A DNA stretch of 64,000 nt, from positions 30,506,531 to 30,570,530 of the forward strand of contig NC_088910.1 of the NCBI RefSeq assembly GCF_963576675.1, in the 5' to 3' direction. A model generated the notes under the pieces. That model was not told the origin of the DNA. It made no database searches and saw only the letters and a program-made list of their open reading frames with translations. This document shows positions 1 through 11,854 of this stretch, piece by piece. The position numbers and the translations under genes were made by a program. Position 1 is the first letter of the stretch. Each line of letters begins with the position of its first letter. This stretch comes from Euphorbia lathyris. Its lineage: Eukaryota; Streptophyta; Magnoliopsida; Malpighiales; Euphorbiaceae.

Positions 1-147
1 ATACTATGCATTCAGTCGATCATAATAATTCCAATCATTCTCTTCAAATATATTCATGCCTTTATTTATTTACAAACAACAGAAATACTTAGCCAATTAT
101 ACATTATTTTTGTAATTGCTCAAGACATAACTACTGTTACCAGGACC

Positions 148-287
148 CGCCTTTTTTCGGTTTTCAGATCCCAGCGATTTTTCAACTCTCCTTTTATTAT
201 CCCGAAATTTTCAAATGAGCGCCTTCTTGGGTTTTCACTCATTAGGATGTCCCTTATTGTTGCATATGTCGCCCTTTGCGGGTTTTC
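148..287 (-). repeat. Dispersed short motif in 3' untranslated region of Tat element
   Basis: Three imperfect copies of a motif lie at 148-166, 220-236 and 270-287. On the minus strand each reads approximately TGAAAACC(C)G/A, then A/G-rich, then GGCG. A partial match lies near 197-213. They follow the integrase frame, just before the expected polypurine tract. The repetition is seen in the sequence; its role is not known to me. Confidence 0.5.
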
Positions 288-324
288 AACCTATCGGGAA
301 TTTTTATTTCTTTCTTTTTTTATT

Positions 325-1740
325 TTACGAAAAGTATTTCTTAAGCCTATCCAGATTGGTAGGTTCGGAGAACTCCATGCCGTCCATAGTAGTTAGCTTA
401 ACCGCTCCTTTGCTCAGCATCTCCTTCACGAGAAAGGGCCCTTCCCAGTTTGGCCTAAACTTGCCCCTAGGGTCAGTGTGCGTCATCCGGATCTGTTTCA
501 GCACCATGTCCCCCTCTCTGATAGGACTAACCTTAACCTTTTTGTTGAAGTCTCAGGCCATCCTCCTCTGATATAGCTGTATATGGTAGAGGGCCTCCAT
601 CGTTTTCTCGTCGACCAATGCCAACTGCTCATACCGCTTCTTCACCCATTCCGCTTCGGGAATCTCTGCTTCTACCGCGATTCTCAGTGATCGCTTTTCA
701 ATCTCGATTGGCAGAACTGCTTCTGCCCCATACACTAAGGAGAACGGCGTTGCCCCAGTAGATGCTCTAATAGTCGTGCGATAGGCCCACAAAGCAAGTG
801 GAATCTGCTCGTGCCAATTCCGGTGCGACTCCACTGTCTTAACGAGAATCCTTTTAAGGTTCTTATTAGCCGCCTCCACTGCCCCATTAGCTTGCGGACG
901 GTATGGAGAAGATCTATGATGCTCGATACCGTACTCCTGGAAAATAATTTTTACTTCTCCTTGAAACTGGACCCTATTGTCCGTGATCATGTGATGAGGC
1001 ACCCCGAACCTGGTGATTAGATGCTTTTCAATAAACTTCCTCATCTGCTTTGATCCCAACTTACTAAACGATTCTGCCTCTACCCACTTGGTGAAGTAAT
1101 CAATGGCAACTGTGATGAACTTGTGTCCGTTTGACGCATTAGGCCTCACCTCGCCGATGATATCAATGCCCCAAGCTGCAAATGGACAAACGGGTGCCAA
1201 CACATGTAGTTACATAGCTGGCAGGTGATTATAATCCCTGTGGATTTGACAACCATGGCATTTCTTCGCATATTCATTGCAATCTCTTTCCATGGTGAGC
1301 CAATAGAAGCCTTGCCTTATGATTTTCTTTGCTAACACTGCTCCTCCCATATGGGCTCCACAAATTCCCGAGGGCACCGACTCCATCACTTCACGGGCTT
1401 CTCCCTCGTCTAAACATCTCAACTGTAATCCATCGGCGTGCCTTTTATAGAGCAAGTCATTGTGGATGACGAACTGCTAGGCTAACCTTCTGATCACGGC
1501 CTGATTCCTAAGTTCTGATTCTGTCAGATAAGTTCCACTTTTCATGAAGTTCACGATATCGAAATACCAAGGCTTTCCATCCACTCCTAACAACATTACA
1601 TCTTTGTATCACGGTTTGTGAGACCTCCTCAGTACTAGAGGCTTTGAGGCAAGATTCCGTGGATTATCCCATACCGACACCAGCGTGGCCAATGCATCCG
1701 CCGCTTGGTTCTGCGCTCAGGGAATATGATAAAAGCAGCA
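325..1740 (-). pseudogene. Tat element integrase region (broken)
   Basis: The pieces 1210-1455, 553-1203 and 325-507 all lie in the frame used by the reverse transcriptase and are separated by stop codons. The first piece has the H-H-C-C zinc-binding module, ending CHGCQIH. The second has the core: aspartate in WGIDIIGEV, aspartate in MITDNRVQF, and glutamate in GAVEAANKNLKRI. The family usually has DNG after the second aspartate; here it is DNR. The last piece matches the usual integrase tail (GPFLVKEML). The same frame continues upstream to about 1740 with a further stop near 1470. The stops at 553, 1207 and near 1470 each fit C-to-T change of a CGA, CAA or CAG codon, which is inference. 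Confidence 0.85.
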
Positions 1741-1752
1741 CTCACTGAACCT

Positions 1753-3357
1753 CTATGCCAACCCTCCTAGCTGGTCTAGGTACGGGCGTAACCTTTCTTC
1801 CCTTACTTCCCAATTTCCATGGGCTTGCTCGATAATCAACTTTGAGTCGCCCCAGATTTCAACATACGACGCTCCTAGCGCTGCTAGTGACTCTAACCCA
1901 TAGATGCATGCTTCGTACTCGGCCATATTGTTAGTGAGAGGGAATGACAACTTCTTTGCCATCGGGATCCTTTCCCCTTCTGGTGAGATAAGCAACACTC
2001 CTACACCCGCTCCATTCGATTTAACCGCTCCATTAAAGAACATTTTCCATGGTATAACTTCTATTGCGTTCAAGTGCTCATCGGGGAAATCATAGTTTAT
2101 CTCTTCCTCTTTTGCACTTAGAGGCTGATTGGCCAGAAATTTCGCTATGGCTCTCCCCTTAATAACCTTTTTCGTTACATATTCGATGTCAAATTCGGAC
2201 AAGAGCAACAACCATCGGGCTAGCTTCCCTGTTAGAGACAGAGTTCGGTACAGATACTTCACGGGATCCATCCGGGAAATAATGATCACTTTGTAAGATT
2301 GAAAATAGTGCCGCAGTTTCTTTGTTAGCCATACTACTGCTACGCACGTATTTTCGATCATGTTATACTTAAGCTCGTATTCCAGGAACTTCTTACTCAG
2401 ATAATACACCGCGTGCTCCACACCGGTGTCCCCTTCTTGGGCCAGCATTGCCCCAATAGATCGCTCATCGATTGCTACATAGAGGAGCAGCGGTTTTCCA
2501 AGTTTAGGTGGTCTTAAAACCGGTGGATTAGACAGGTAGTTCCGGACACTCTCCAATGCTTGCTGGCACTTATCATTCCAAACCGTTGGTTGATCTTTCC
2601 GTAGCAGCTTAAAGATCGGCTCGCAGATCGCAGTGAGTCGTGCTATGAACCGACTGATATACTGAACCTGCCCCAGAAATCCTCTCACTTCTTTCTCATT
2701 CTTGGGTGCTGGCATTTCCTGTATGGCCTTTACCTTGTCGGGATCCACCTCAATCCCCTTGTTACTGATCACATAGCCTAAGATCTTTCCCGATGAAACG
2801 CCAAAGAAGCACTTCTTCGGGTTCAACCTTAGCTTGAATTCTGCAATTCGGGCCAAAAACTTCTCAAGTGCAGCGAAATGCCCCTCTCTCGTCTCCGACT
2901 TGACCATCATGTCGTCCACATAGACTTCCACTTCTTTGTGTATCATATCATGGAACAGTGCCGTAGCCATTCGTTGATAAGTTGCCCCGGCATTTTTCAA
3001 ACCAAACAGCATTACCTTATAGCAGTACGTTCCCCACTCAGTTGTGAATGAGGTCTTTGCCTTGTGCTTTTCTGCCATTTGAACCTGCATGTAGCCCATA
3101 AAGCCGTCAATGTTTGTGTGCAAAACGCTCGATGCAGCACTGTCGATTAATACGTCGATGTGAGGCAATGTGAATTCATCTTTGGGGCACGCCTTGTTGA
3201 GATCTCTATAATCGACGCACATTCTCACTTTACCGTCCTTCTTCGCGATTGGCACTACATTTGCGACCCAAAGGGGATAGTCGATTACTTCGATGAACCC
3301 TGCTTCTAACTGTTTCTTCACTTCCTCTCGGATCTTATCTGCCCATTCCGGCCTCAT
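1753..3357 (-). pseudogene. Tat element reverse transcriptase, RNase H and second RNase H
   Basis: This 534-residue open stretch holds the reverse transcriptase (about residues 10-210, with the active-site YVDD at 146-149 and an upstream aspartate in NIDGFMGY). A first RNase H-like region follows (about 290-410) without the usual early acidic residues. A second, archaeal-type RNase H spans about 440-530 (GAGVGVLLISPEG, TNNMAEYEACIYGL, GDSKLIIEQ). Its first catalytic position reads FNGA where FDGA is usual. The stop just upstream at 3358-3366 is TGA in a context fitting CGA; the frame ends at a TAG. Gag and protease are in a different frame because of an A7 run at 3475-3481. It is part of a dead polyprotein. 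Confidence 0.9.
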
Positions 3358-3382
3358 GCGTCAGAGTTTCTGTTTCACGGGC

Positions 3383-4933
3383 TTAGCATCGGGGTATGTC
3401 GAAATATGGTGAGTTACGATTGATTGATCGATTCCTGGCATGTCTTCGTATGTCCAAGCAAACACTATTTCGTATTTTTTTAATTATTCTCTCAAATTCT
3501 TTCCTCTCTTCAGTAGTTAATTCTTGAGCAATTGGTATAAGTTTAGGATTTTCATCCATGCCAAGATTGAAAGTTGACATTTCTATTGTATTGATTTCAA
3601 ATGTAGGCATGTTATATGAATGAGAATGCATGGAATGATCAGAATCAACATCAAGCAAGTAAGCAAAATCAGAATTCATTTCATTGATAGTGTTGGCGAG
3701 TACATCATCGGATTCAAATAAAGCAGTAATACAATTGTTATCATCGGGGTTCTCGGGTTTCTCATAAGCCTTGGAGGTACTGGGCTCATCCACCGCTCCC
3801 ACAGTTGCTTCAATAGTGATGACCTGCTCCTCAACATTCAGATCTAACATCATGATCTCCTCGACGAAACAGCTTGCCTCTCCTTTGCCCCAGCTGGTGA
3901 CATCATTGAAGATCTCAAAACCTGGCAGAATCTTTCCTTTGGCGCTAGTCCATGACTCGGGAGTCCCAGAATAAACCTTCCCGTGCCCCTCATTCACAAA
4001 ATACTTCTTTAGGCCCATCTTTCCTTCACCACCTGTGTTAGACGGACCTCCCAGCTCATATCCCAAACCCCTCCGGGTTTTCTGACTCTTGAAGTCCGGA
4101 AACTCTGGCAACCCTTGATGGTGTGCTCCCAAGCCCATACCAGGGATGAAACCTCCTTTCATCATCTTCACCACATCGGTGGTCATGCTAGACTCATAGA
4201 TCCCAGAAACTTGGAATCCGGAGAAAAGCTGAGGCTCAATTCCCAATGCCGCCACTGAACTTAATTTCTCAGCTCTGATCGTCACTATCTCCTCCCCGAA
4301 GGGAAATTTGATCATTTGGTGGAGCGTGGAGGGCACACCTCCCAACTTGTGGAACCATGGACGTCCCAACAACACGGCAAACATCACCGGTATATCCAGC
4401 ACAGTGAATTCTGTTTCTTCCTCATGCGGCCCCACCTTCAGCTTGGCCTTAAAGACTCCTTCAATGTGCCTACGGCTATCATCATAAGCCCTGATCACGG
4501 TTTCCGAGGCCGTCAGATCTCCTCTTTCTTCTCCCAACTTGGACAAGAGTTTCAGCGGGCAAACATTAATGGTCGATCCATCATCAACCATCACACAGCT
4601 AGCCTTCTTCCCGTTAATTTCAGCTCGGATGTATAAAGGCTTGTTGTGAGCCTTACCCTCCTCCGGGAGATCTTCGTCGGTAAAAGTGATTTCAGTCTTC
4701 TTCCGGGCCATAATTGCCCCTACTAACGCTGCCGGCTCAGTGTCGGTAGAAATGACCAAATTTTGCAGCTCCTTCATCAGATTCTCATGGTGGTACTTGG
4801 AATGGCATAGGACTTCCCACACCGTAGACTTAGCTTGTGTTTTCTTCAACTGCTCGAGGACTTGGTCATCTGGCTTAGGAGCCGATCCTTCCCCTATTTC
4901 TGTCTCCACCATAGGCGCCTTCCCTTCGGCCAC
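3383..4933 (-). pseudogene. Tat element protease with G-patch-like segment, start of RT linker
   Basis: This stretch follows the Gag repeats in the same frame after a single TGA at 4934-4936. It has an aspartic-protease-like segment around MVDDGSTINVCPL (the usual signature is D-T/S-G; here D-D-G-S) and GRPWFHKLGGVPSTLHQ, which is typical of plant gypsy proteases. A glycine-rich segment near 4060-4190 (GGFIPGMGLGAHHQGLPEF) resembles the G-patch found after the protease in some Tat-type elements. The end of the frame is out of register: after the lysine pair at about 3475-3485 the reverse-transcriptase linker continues in another frame. A one-base change in the A7 run explains this. Function is inferred from family resemblance; the copy is not expected to work. 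Confidence 0.8.
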
Positions 4934-6121
4934 TCAACCTGATCTTGTCATAACGGCGATTTCCGGCTCATCATCAGATTCATCCCAAATATTGATAGGA
5001 ATTCTCCGATCAGCGTCCTCCTCGTCCGAGGAACTTTCCCAAATGTCCACAACCATTAGGTCCATCACGTGAGGGACATTTGGATTTAAATACAAGGGAT
5101 CTGCCGATCCATACATAGCCCAACCTATCAATTCATCATAGTTCCGGAGAAACACCCTGCTCATTCTTCTTGCTGCTAACGGAATAGCACTTCTCTGTAT
5201 GCACATGAGCTGCACCTTATCGCTCATCATTTCATGACATAACTCGTAGCGGTACCTCCACCTCCTAACATAATCCATGAATGGTTCCTCGGGGAATTGC
5301 CTGATCCTATCCAGATCTTCCAGGGATCCCGTCCATGGAACGTACATCTCATATCTCGACACAAAAGCGTCCCTAAGAGGTATCCAATGACCCATTTCTT
5401 CCTCTGATAGTCCTTGGTGCCACAACAAGGCTTCTCCTATGAGAGTTTCTGGGAAATGCTCATGTAATTCACATTGAGGGAACCCAGCATCATACATATG
5501 GTTGCGAAACAACCTTGCATGCTCAACAGGATCCCGGTATCCACCATACCGGGGCATTGCCAATACCGCTTCGGGTGTTTCATAAGAGGGTGAGTCCGGG
5601 GTTTGCTCCGCAAGCATCCATACTGTATATTCCTTAATGAACCTCTTGGTCATCGCGGCCCAATCACACTTAATACGCATCGGGAGAGACATATACCACA
5701 TCAGCGGCTCCCCCATCAGTGAATTGTAAAACAGACTGGTGATCTCTTCTTCCTTAAAACCCAAAGGCCCCATGGCCGATAAGTAGAAGTGAAGGTGTTC
5801 CATTGGATCCTTGTTGCCATTATACTTACTGACCATCGGCAACGGGCGTTTGATAGGCCCAATCTGCAACGCGAAGTGCTCTGACATCCTGTTCTTAGTG
5901 TTCTTGTATTTTTCAAGGAATAGATCGGACAATTGTTCCCAATCATGCTTGCAAGAGTCGGGTAATGAGTGGAACCACCCCAAAGGCTCACCTATCAACG
6001 AATGGTGGAACCACTGAGCAATCTCGTCCACCCCAAAGGATTCAACAAACATATCATGCATATACTCGCGCAAGTGCACATCGGGATTCTCTCCTCCACT
6101 AAATAGGCTCAATTCTGGCAC
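4934..6121 (-). pseudogene. Three tandem Gag capsid-like modules (Tat element)
   Basis: In the same frame as the upstream gag, this 395-residue stretch holds three modules of about 72 residues. Each follows the pattern [glycine-rich start]-(D/P)-x2-H, then LIGE/LMGE-x-L-x-W, then W, then F-x3-Y. They begin at residues 1, 94 and 187, a constant 93-residue period, with 21-residue linkers. The key segments are HHSLIGEPLGWFHSLP, YNSLMGEPLMWYMSLP and PETLIGEALLWHQGLS. The third module is followed by a second-half Gag segment (EEPFMDYVRRWRYRYELC) that matches the same part of the upstream gag. The reading frame begins with GTG only because a TGA lies at 6188-6190; it is really the continuation of gag. 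The end is a TGA after MTRSG. Confidence 0.8.
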
Positions 6122-6187
6122 AATAGTTCGAGACGACCCTTCCCCGGTCTCGTCAGCACTATCTTCATCATACGGTGCTCCACCGTC

Positions 6188-7720
6188 TCACCCTTCGTCC
6201 ATCGGTTCACCCTCCTGCTCCTTGCCAATGAAAGACACATATAACCCATTTCCCACATTGCTCTTCTCATCGGAGTCCAACAACTCCTCTTCATTTTCCT
6301 CGAAGGATTCCATAACTATGCTTTCTTTCAGCCCGAATCCGATCATGCTCACCCTATGATTAGGCAGGGGATTACGCCTAGTGGAAGGGTTCGCTGACGA
6401 AGGATCAGCTATCTTCTTCTCCTCAATCAAATCCTGAATCTCGTGTTTCAGTCTCTCGCAGTTCTCAATAGTGTGCCCATAATTACTATGAAATTCGCAG
6501 TATCCCCTAGCCTGTATCTGCTGAGTGGGCAGAGCTTTGTTATAAGGGGTGAGAGCTTTCAACAATCCCTTTTTCTGCAACCGTTCGAAAACTTTTGCGT
6601 AGGTCTGATCAAACTTGGCGAATCGCCTCTTTTCGATAGCATTAAGATCAAGTACTTTCACTGCGGCCGATTCTGTACTCGCGCTTGCCCCTCCGGCACT
6701 ATATCCAGACTTCGTCCACTTGGTATAAGCTTTCTTCGGCTCTCCGTCCCCCTCAACTGTCAAGGCGCAGCTATACATCTGATTGAAATCGGTAAAAGGC
6801 ATATACCGCAGCTCATTCTTAATATACGGCAATGTGTTACCCACTACCATTCGGATCTGATCCTGCTCAAGCAGCTTCTGCTTCATAACTGCCGCCTTGG
6901 CTCTCCACCTCCTCACAAAATCGGAAAAAGACTCATTAGCTTGTTGCTTAGTGCTTTCCAATTCCTTTAGAGTAACCTCAAGCATAGTGTTGAAACTATA
7001 CTGAGCGATGAATGATTTTGCCAACTCCTTCCAATCTCTCTTCGTCACCATCGGCAACGCATGAAACCATATGAGGGCAGCCCCCTCCAGATAAGTATTA
7101 AACAACCCCAGGACTTGATCCTCAGTCAGGATCGTGTTCTTCATTACCGCAACATACTGATTCATGTGGGCCGTAGGATCCCCAGTTCCATTGAACTTCT
7201 TCATGTCAGGGAGCCGAAACTTCAAAGGCAAAGCAGTTGCCGACAAGCAATTCTTCAAATTATAAAAGTCCTGACTCCCGGAACTTCCCCCACGCAAATC
7301 CTGCACCTCCTGAGTGATGTGCTGCTTCCACTCTTCTTCCTTAGCCTTCTCTTTCTCAAGTTGTTTCTGGATATAATCCTGATAGTCATCCTCGTTCCCG
7401 AAGCGGGGACCGGTGTTCACTTCATTCTCAGCGCGCTTACTACCACTCTTGTTATCCTTCAATGCCAGCTCAGCTAGCTGGGCCAAAATTGCGGCCAACT
7501 GATCGTTAATGTTGTTCACAGAGTTTTCCAATTCGGCCACCTTTTCGTTGGTTGCAGACATACTGACAGAAGACTGAGTATACTTGGACGAAGATGATTC
7601 AGAAGCCACAACTGCCGATTCGGAATAGTCAATTTGTAGCTGATCAAACTGTCTGACTAGCCGGTTACTCTCGCGAAACCACAACCGCTTAATGATGAAG
7701 TCTGTACAAACGGCATCCAT
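6188..7720 (-). pseudogene. Tat element Gag, canonical capsid domain and zinc knuckle
   Basis: The 510-residue frame opens with ATG at 7718-7720. It has a predicted coiled-coil-like N-terminal part (about residues 55-140, rich in E/K/Q). A Retrotrans_gag-type capsid domain spans about 171-300: DPTAHMNQY, LEGAALIWFHALP, then ESFSDFVRRWRAKAAVMK. A CHHC knuckle follows near residue 410 (CEFHSNYGHTIENC). The frame ends at TGA 6188-6190, in a context fitting a former CGA, and the sequence continues in frame into the three extra modules. In the family, Gag forms the virus-like particle in the cytoplasm. Confidence 0.88.
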
Positions 7721-9625
7721 TAGTATGTATGCATGATTTTATATGTATGATTCGTGGTGTGTGCGTTTATTTATTTACGGATACATAAGATAAGAAGAAC
7801 AAACGTCAGTCTAATTACATGTATCATAGCATCTCTCTTCCACCCTTATTCCTCCACACACTCGATGGTCCAAGTCTCTTTCTTAGGATTTTGGTTTGAG
7901 GCTCACATTGCGGTCCAGGGGATGCGTGATGCCGATGATTATTGCGGAAAAGTAAATCATCCATCAGACAATACAATTCGTTTTGACATATCAACGTTCA
8001 GTGACTAAGATATCGACCAAATGGATTGTCCTTTCGAATAACTCGTCTTTCGTTATTTCGCGAGACGCTTTAGTTCAGGTTTTGACACCCTTTGAGCGCA
8101 TCTCGGATTTTAGACGTGGTACGAGTTATTCCTCTGGTTCAATCGTTCGTTATCGACAATGACTCGTTCCCTTTTATTCGCGTGGGTTCGTGTCTCGATT
8201 TTTGGATTACGACGGGATCTTTTGGATCTATCGAGAGACGTAACCACATGTTTATTTAGTGATGAAATCACTTTTTATTTTTTAGGGAACGGACTCATCG
8301 CATAACGTGTTTGTTTTTAGCGTTAAGAATCTGTTTGCTCGTTTTTGCTACGTGAAAAGACGGCGAGTCTTATTTGAGCGCATGGTAATCTTTCGGCTAG
8401 CAACAACTCTTTATTTCTTCCCATCTACGGGATATATCACCCTAGCGTGGTTATAGAAAATCAACGTTTCGTTGAATCGCATGCTTATTCGAAGCAGGGA
8501 TATTACCGTTCTTTTTCATTTAGGCACGAGTCCAGCAAACACGCATATCGGGCCATACTTCTTATAGTTTTGGTAACGATCGAAATGATCGAGCCATTAG
8601 TCAAACCCACAGTCTCGTCCATATGGCGCAATTATGCGGTTTAGCTTAATTCGGTTTTACGATTTTAAACGGCGTATACACTGACTCGAGGCACGTATTT
8701 AACGGCATTGGTTCATTTTCTTTAACTACCCTCGGGATGGATATATATCGTAGATACAGAATGATTTTGGTCGTTTCATTTTCTTTTATTTTCTTTAGTC
8801 ACTTTTGCGGATACATCCATTTCTCTTAAGAACAACACAAAGCGTAACGTAAGAGCTCGTTTTTCATTCGGAAGGGACGGGCCACGTTTATGAATCTCTT
8901 TACGTTACAACGGGGTCGTTCGAAACAGAAATGTTCTTTGTTTTCGTTTTGTCATGATTTCGCTTTATCCCAACTTATTTAAAGAATGTGAATAACGGCT
9001 ACTGTTAATATAGTCTTTTGAATCGAGATATAACTATCCTTAATACCAAACCGATTCATACTAATACGTGCTTACGTCATAACGCATTTCCTGAACATGT
9101 GCCTTCTTCGGGACACGGAAAGGGACCAGACGGGTCGCACAAGTTCATTCGTACGAGATGACTAAGTCGTCTTTAGTTCGAATCGTTTCGATGTTTTGGG
9201 GTAGTTTATATATCGGTTTAAGAGTATATATTAACGCATCGTTTCATTTTCTTTATATATTTTAGGATTAGACACGTATCATGGCAATTTGAAAACACGA
9301 ACTGATTCATTCATCACATCAAAAATAGTAACGGGTAATCCTATGGCAACTTCTAAGGCTACTATATGCTGACACGGCTGATCGCGGGACCTCACAGGAC
9401 CGCACAAATTCGCCCCTAACGAATGGATGGGGACCCTTTGGCGCCTTACTGTAAGGGGGAACTTACACTAGCCTCTTTCGAGCGACGAATGGACTCTCGT
9501 TAGAGGTTTCGCGGAAATTACCCAAAAGGTTTGCAATAATTCTTATGAATGCATACGAAAAGAAATAATAGGATCCGTCCCCGTTAAGGGCTTAATACAC
9601 GCCTTCCGGAATCAAATTTCTCGCT
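7721..9625 (-). other. 5' untranslated leader of Tat element
   Basis: About 1.9 kb lies between the primer site and the gag ATG. No convincing frame is seen on either strand; the short frames do not resemble proteins I recognise. A long leader is usual for Tat/Ogre elements. Confidence 0.6.
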
Positions 9626-9643
9626 TCCCCAGCAGAGTCGCCA
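9626..9643 (-). promoter_or_regulatory. Primer binding site of Tat element
   Basis: On the minus strand the sequence TGGCGACTCTGCTGGGGA follows two bases after the LTR end (CTAACA). This string is typical of the primer site of Tat/Ogre elements, reported as tRNA-Arg-like. The assignment to that tRNA is from family knowledge. Confidence 0.8.
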
Positions 9644-10217
9644 CTTGTTAGACAAGGTGCCGAACGGCCTCGCCCGGGCGGACCGGGGGGTGGATACCTC
9701 ATGGCGACATAAGCGGTGATTGGCGCCGAAAGCAACCAATCGTGGAATCAAGCTGCTCGGCAGGACCGGAGCCTGGAGTATGGAAGAGTTGCCACCCACG
9801 AATGGGAAAATGAACACCGATCCCTTGCGGGAGACCGGTGAGGGTTCGGGAAACTTAGGTACGAGCCGAGAAGGCTAGCTCCTTTCCGGAGAAAGGCTAC
9901 TAGGCACCCCGACATCGCCCGGTTATGAACCACCGGCCTCCTACTCAGCGTGTTAGGCGATAACGGACTAATCGCATATTTCTTTAAGTTTAAAATTCAT
10001 TTGTAACCTTTTCTTTCTCGCTTTGAAAACCGTTTTGAGCATGTTGTTTAAAAGCCACGTTAGTAAAGAATCGCCCATTTTGCATAAATTTAAAATACAT
10101 AGGAGAGAGAGGGGGAGAAGGAAGAATTGGTTTATTCACAGCGTGATTTAGGCTTTTATGTCGTATATTACATCTACACTAATCTTACTCCCAAAAACGA
10201 GTTTATTTACATGGTTC

Positions 10218-10470
10218 GTACCTTAATCGTCGTTGGAACGATTTAGGTACGTTTCAAAGCCCTGTTAATGATGATCACTCGAATCGCCGTTGGAACGACT
10301 TGAGCGTTTAAAAACGTTGAGCAAACAGTTTTAATCTAAAAACGTGATTAAGCATACAAGTCAATTTATTTTGTACAAAACCATTTAGTTAGGAAAGCAA
10401 TTCAAAACTTCATTATTTACAACGAAACAATTTACAATGTTCGCTTAATCCGTCGTTGGAACGGATTAAG
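10218..10470 (-). repeat. Three related hairpins with CGTTGGAAC core
   Basis: Hairpins occupy 10218-10250 (13-bp stem, one mismatch), 10278-10304 (9-bp stem, two mismatches) and 10444-10470 (10-bp perfect stem). All share CGTTGGAACG across the loop and the 3' stem. They lie downstream of the TATA box in the direction of transcription, so they would be in the RNA. Confidence 0.7.
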
Positions 10471-10684
10471 ATTTCAACACGTGATGTTTTGGAAACGGTT
10501 GAAAAATGACAAAAAAAGTTATTTACACTTTAGGAATATCTAGAAAAACTTTTAATTTAAACAACCAACTTGAAATCTCTTTTTGTCTTTTATTTTCCCC
10601 TTTTCACTCAATTAACCTTCACTTGAACATAATTACAACACTTACTAATTAAATCCAAATTCACCCAACCCAAATACTTTTTAA

Positions 10685-10687
<3 letters not shown>

Positions 10688-10718
<31 letters not shown>
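10688..10718. repeat. (AT)n microsatellite
   Basis: About 15 uninterrupted AT units inside the Tat LTR. Confidence 0.95.
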
Positions 10719-10721
<3 letters not shown>

Positions 10722-11225
10722 AATTCAAAAAAGAGGAAATAAATATACTTATTTATATGAATATACACTATGGCAAAATAATAATAATACTTATATAAAA
10801 AAAGGTAAAATAATAATGTATATATGAATTAATAAGTAAAAATGATAGTAAGTATAATACTAGATATGATACACATTTTATTTTAACTTGAGAATATGTA
10901 AAAAGTAATGGATAAAGTTTATAAATAAGAAAACCATATTTAAACTAAAATAGTTTTTATACATAATAAATATATGGAGGATAACCCACCCAAAACAATA
11001 AAAGGAAAATATACATATATACATATAGCCTTCATAAAACCAAATTAATGAAAATCATACTCAAATATACAAAATAGGTATTCAATAGTAAATTATTACT
11101 AGTCATATACTTTGAAAATAATTTTAATAATCCTATTACATATTTATACATATACCTATACAAGAATAAATGTAAAAAAGATGAGAAAAAGGTTGGGAAA
11201 ATGGATTTTTTAAGTTCCAGCAGCT

Positions 11226-11250
11226 TTACCGACGGAAAATCCGTCGGTAA
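11226..11250. repeat. Perfect 10-bp stem hairpin in Tat LTR
   Basis: TTACCGACGG at 11226-11235 pairs exactly with CCGTCGGTAA at 11241-11250 around a 5-base loop. Confidence 0.85.
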
Positions 11251-11812
11251 TACAGAAAACAGCAATTTACAGAAATAGTCCAACAGTTTCCAGATTTTAT
11301 CAAAAACATTAGATCTACTCTATTTTGTCATTTTAGCCTCCAAACTACCCCAAATCGGGTCATGGTTTGTAACGAAGGATTCTAAAATGACGTTTTATTG
11401 AAAATACCGGTTCAAAACATTTATAAAACAACGGATCTACGACGTTTGGATTCCGAACTACCCTTGAATCGGGTCACGGTTCGTATTGGGATCCAAAACG
11501 AAGTTTTTATTTCAAAACTAAAACCAAATACTTGTTCAAATGCAAAACAAAAAAATTAACTTAACAAATCTAAACAATAAAAGTGTAAAAAACAAATAAA
11601 TAAATAGATTCAAACAATAAAAAGAGATGAATAAATAAACGGGTCTAGTTCCTCGGATTATTACCTCTCAATCGGTAATAAGAATGCCAAATCAAGTCGA
11701 TTGATAGTGTTTTGAGTCGGATTTTTTTGTGTTTTTGCTTTGTTCGGGTCTCGAGGAATTTTTCCAGGGGTTCGGGTTTTTTTTCCTCCTCCTTAATGCC
11801 TTGGGCTCCATC

Positions 11813-11821
11813 CTATTTATA
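11813..11821 (-). promoter_or_regulatory. TATA box of Tat LTR
   Basis: TATAAATAG on the minus strand lies about 800 bp into the LTR from its TG end. It sits in a larger palindrome: GGCTCCAT on one side, ATGGAGCC on the other, with CCTAT/ATAGG inside. Transcription would start about 25-30 bases downstream, near 11785, running toward gag. Confidence 0.7.
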
Positions 11822-11854
11822 GGCATGGAGCCTTCACCATTAAGGTTTTTTTGA

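Noticed and set aside
9584..9933. Minus-strand frames at the left end of the Tat LTR
   Set aside because: They overlap the LTR end and primer site and show no protein features.
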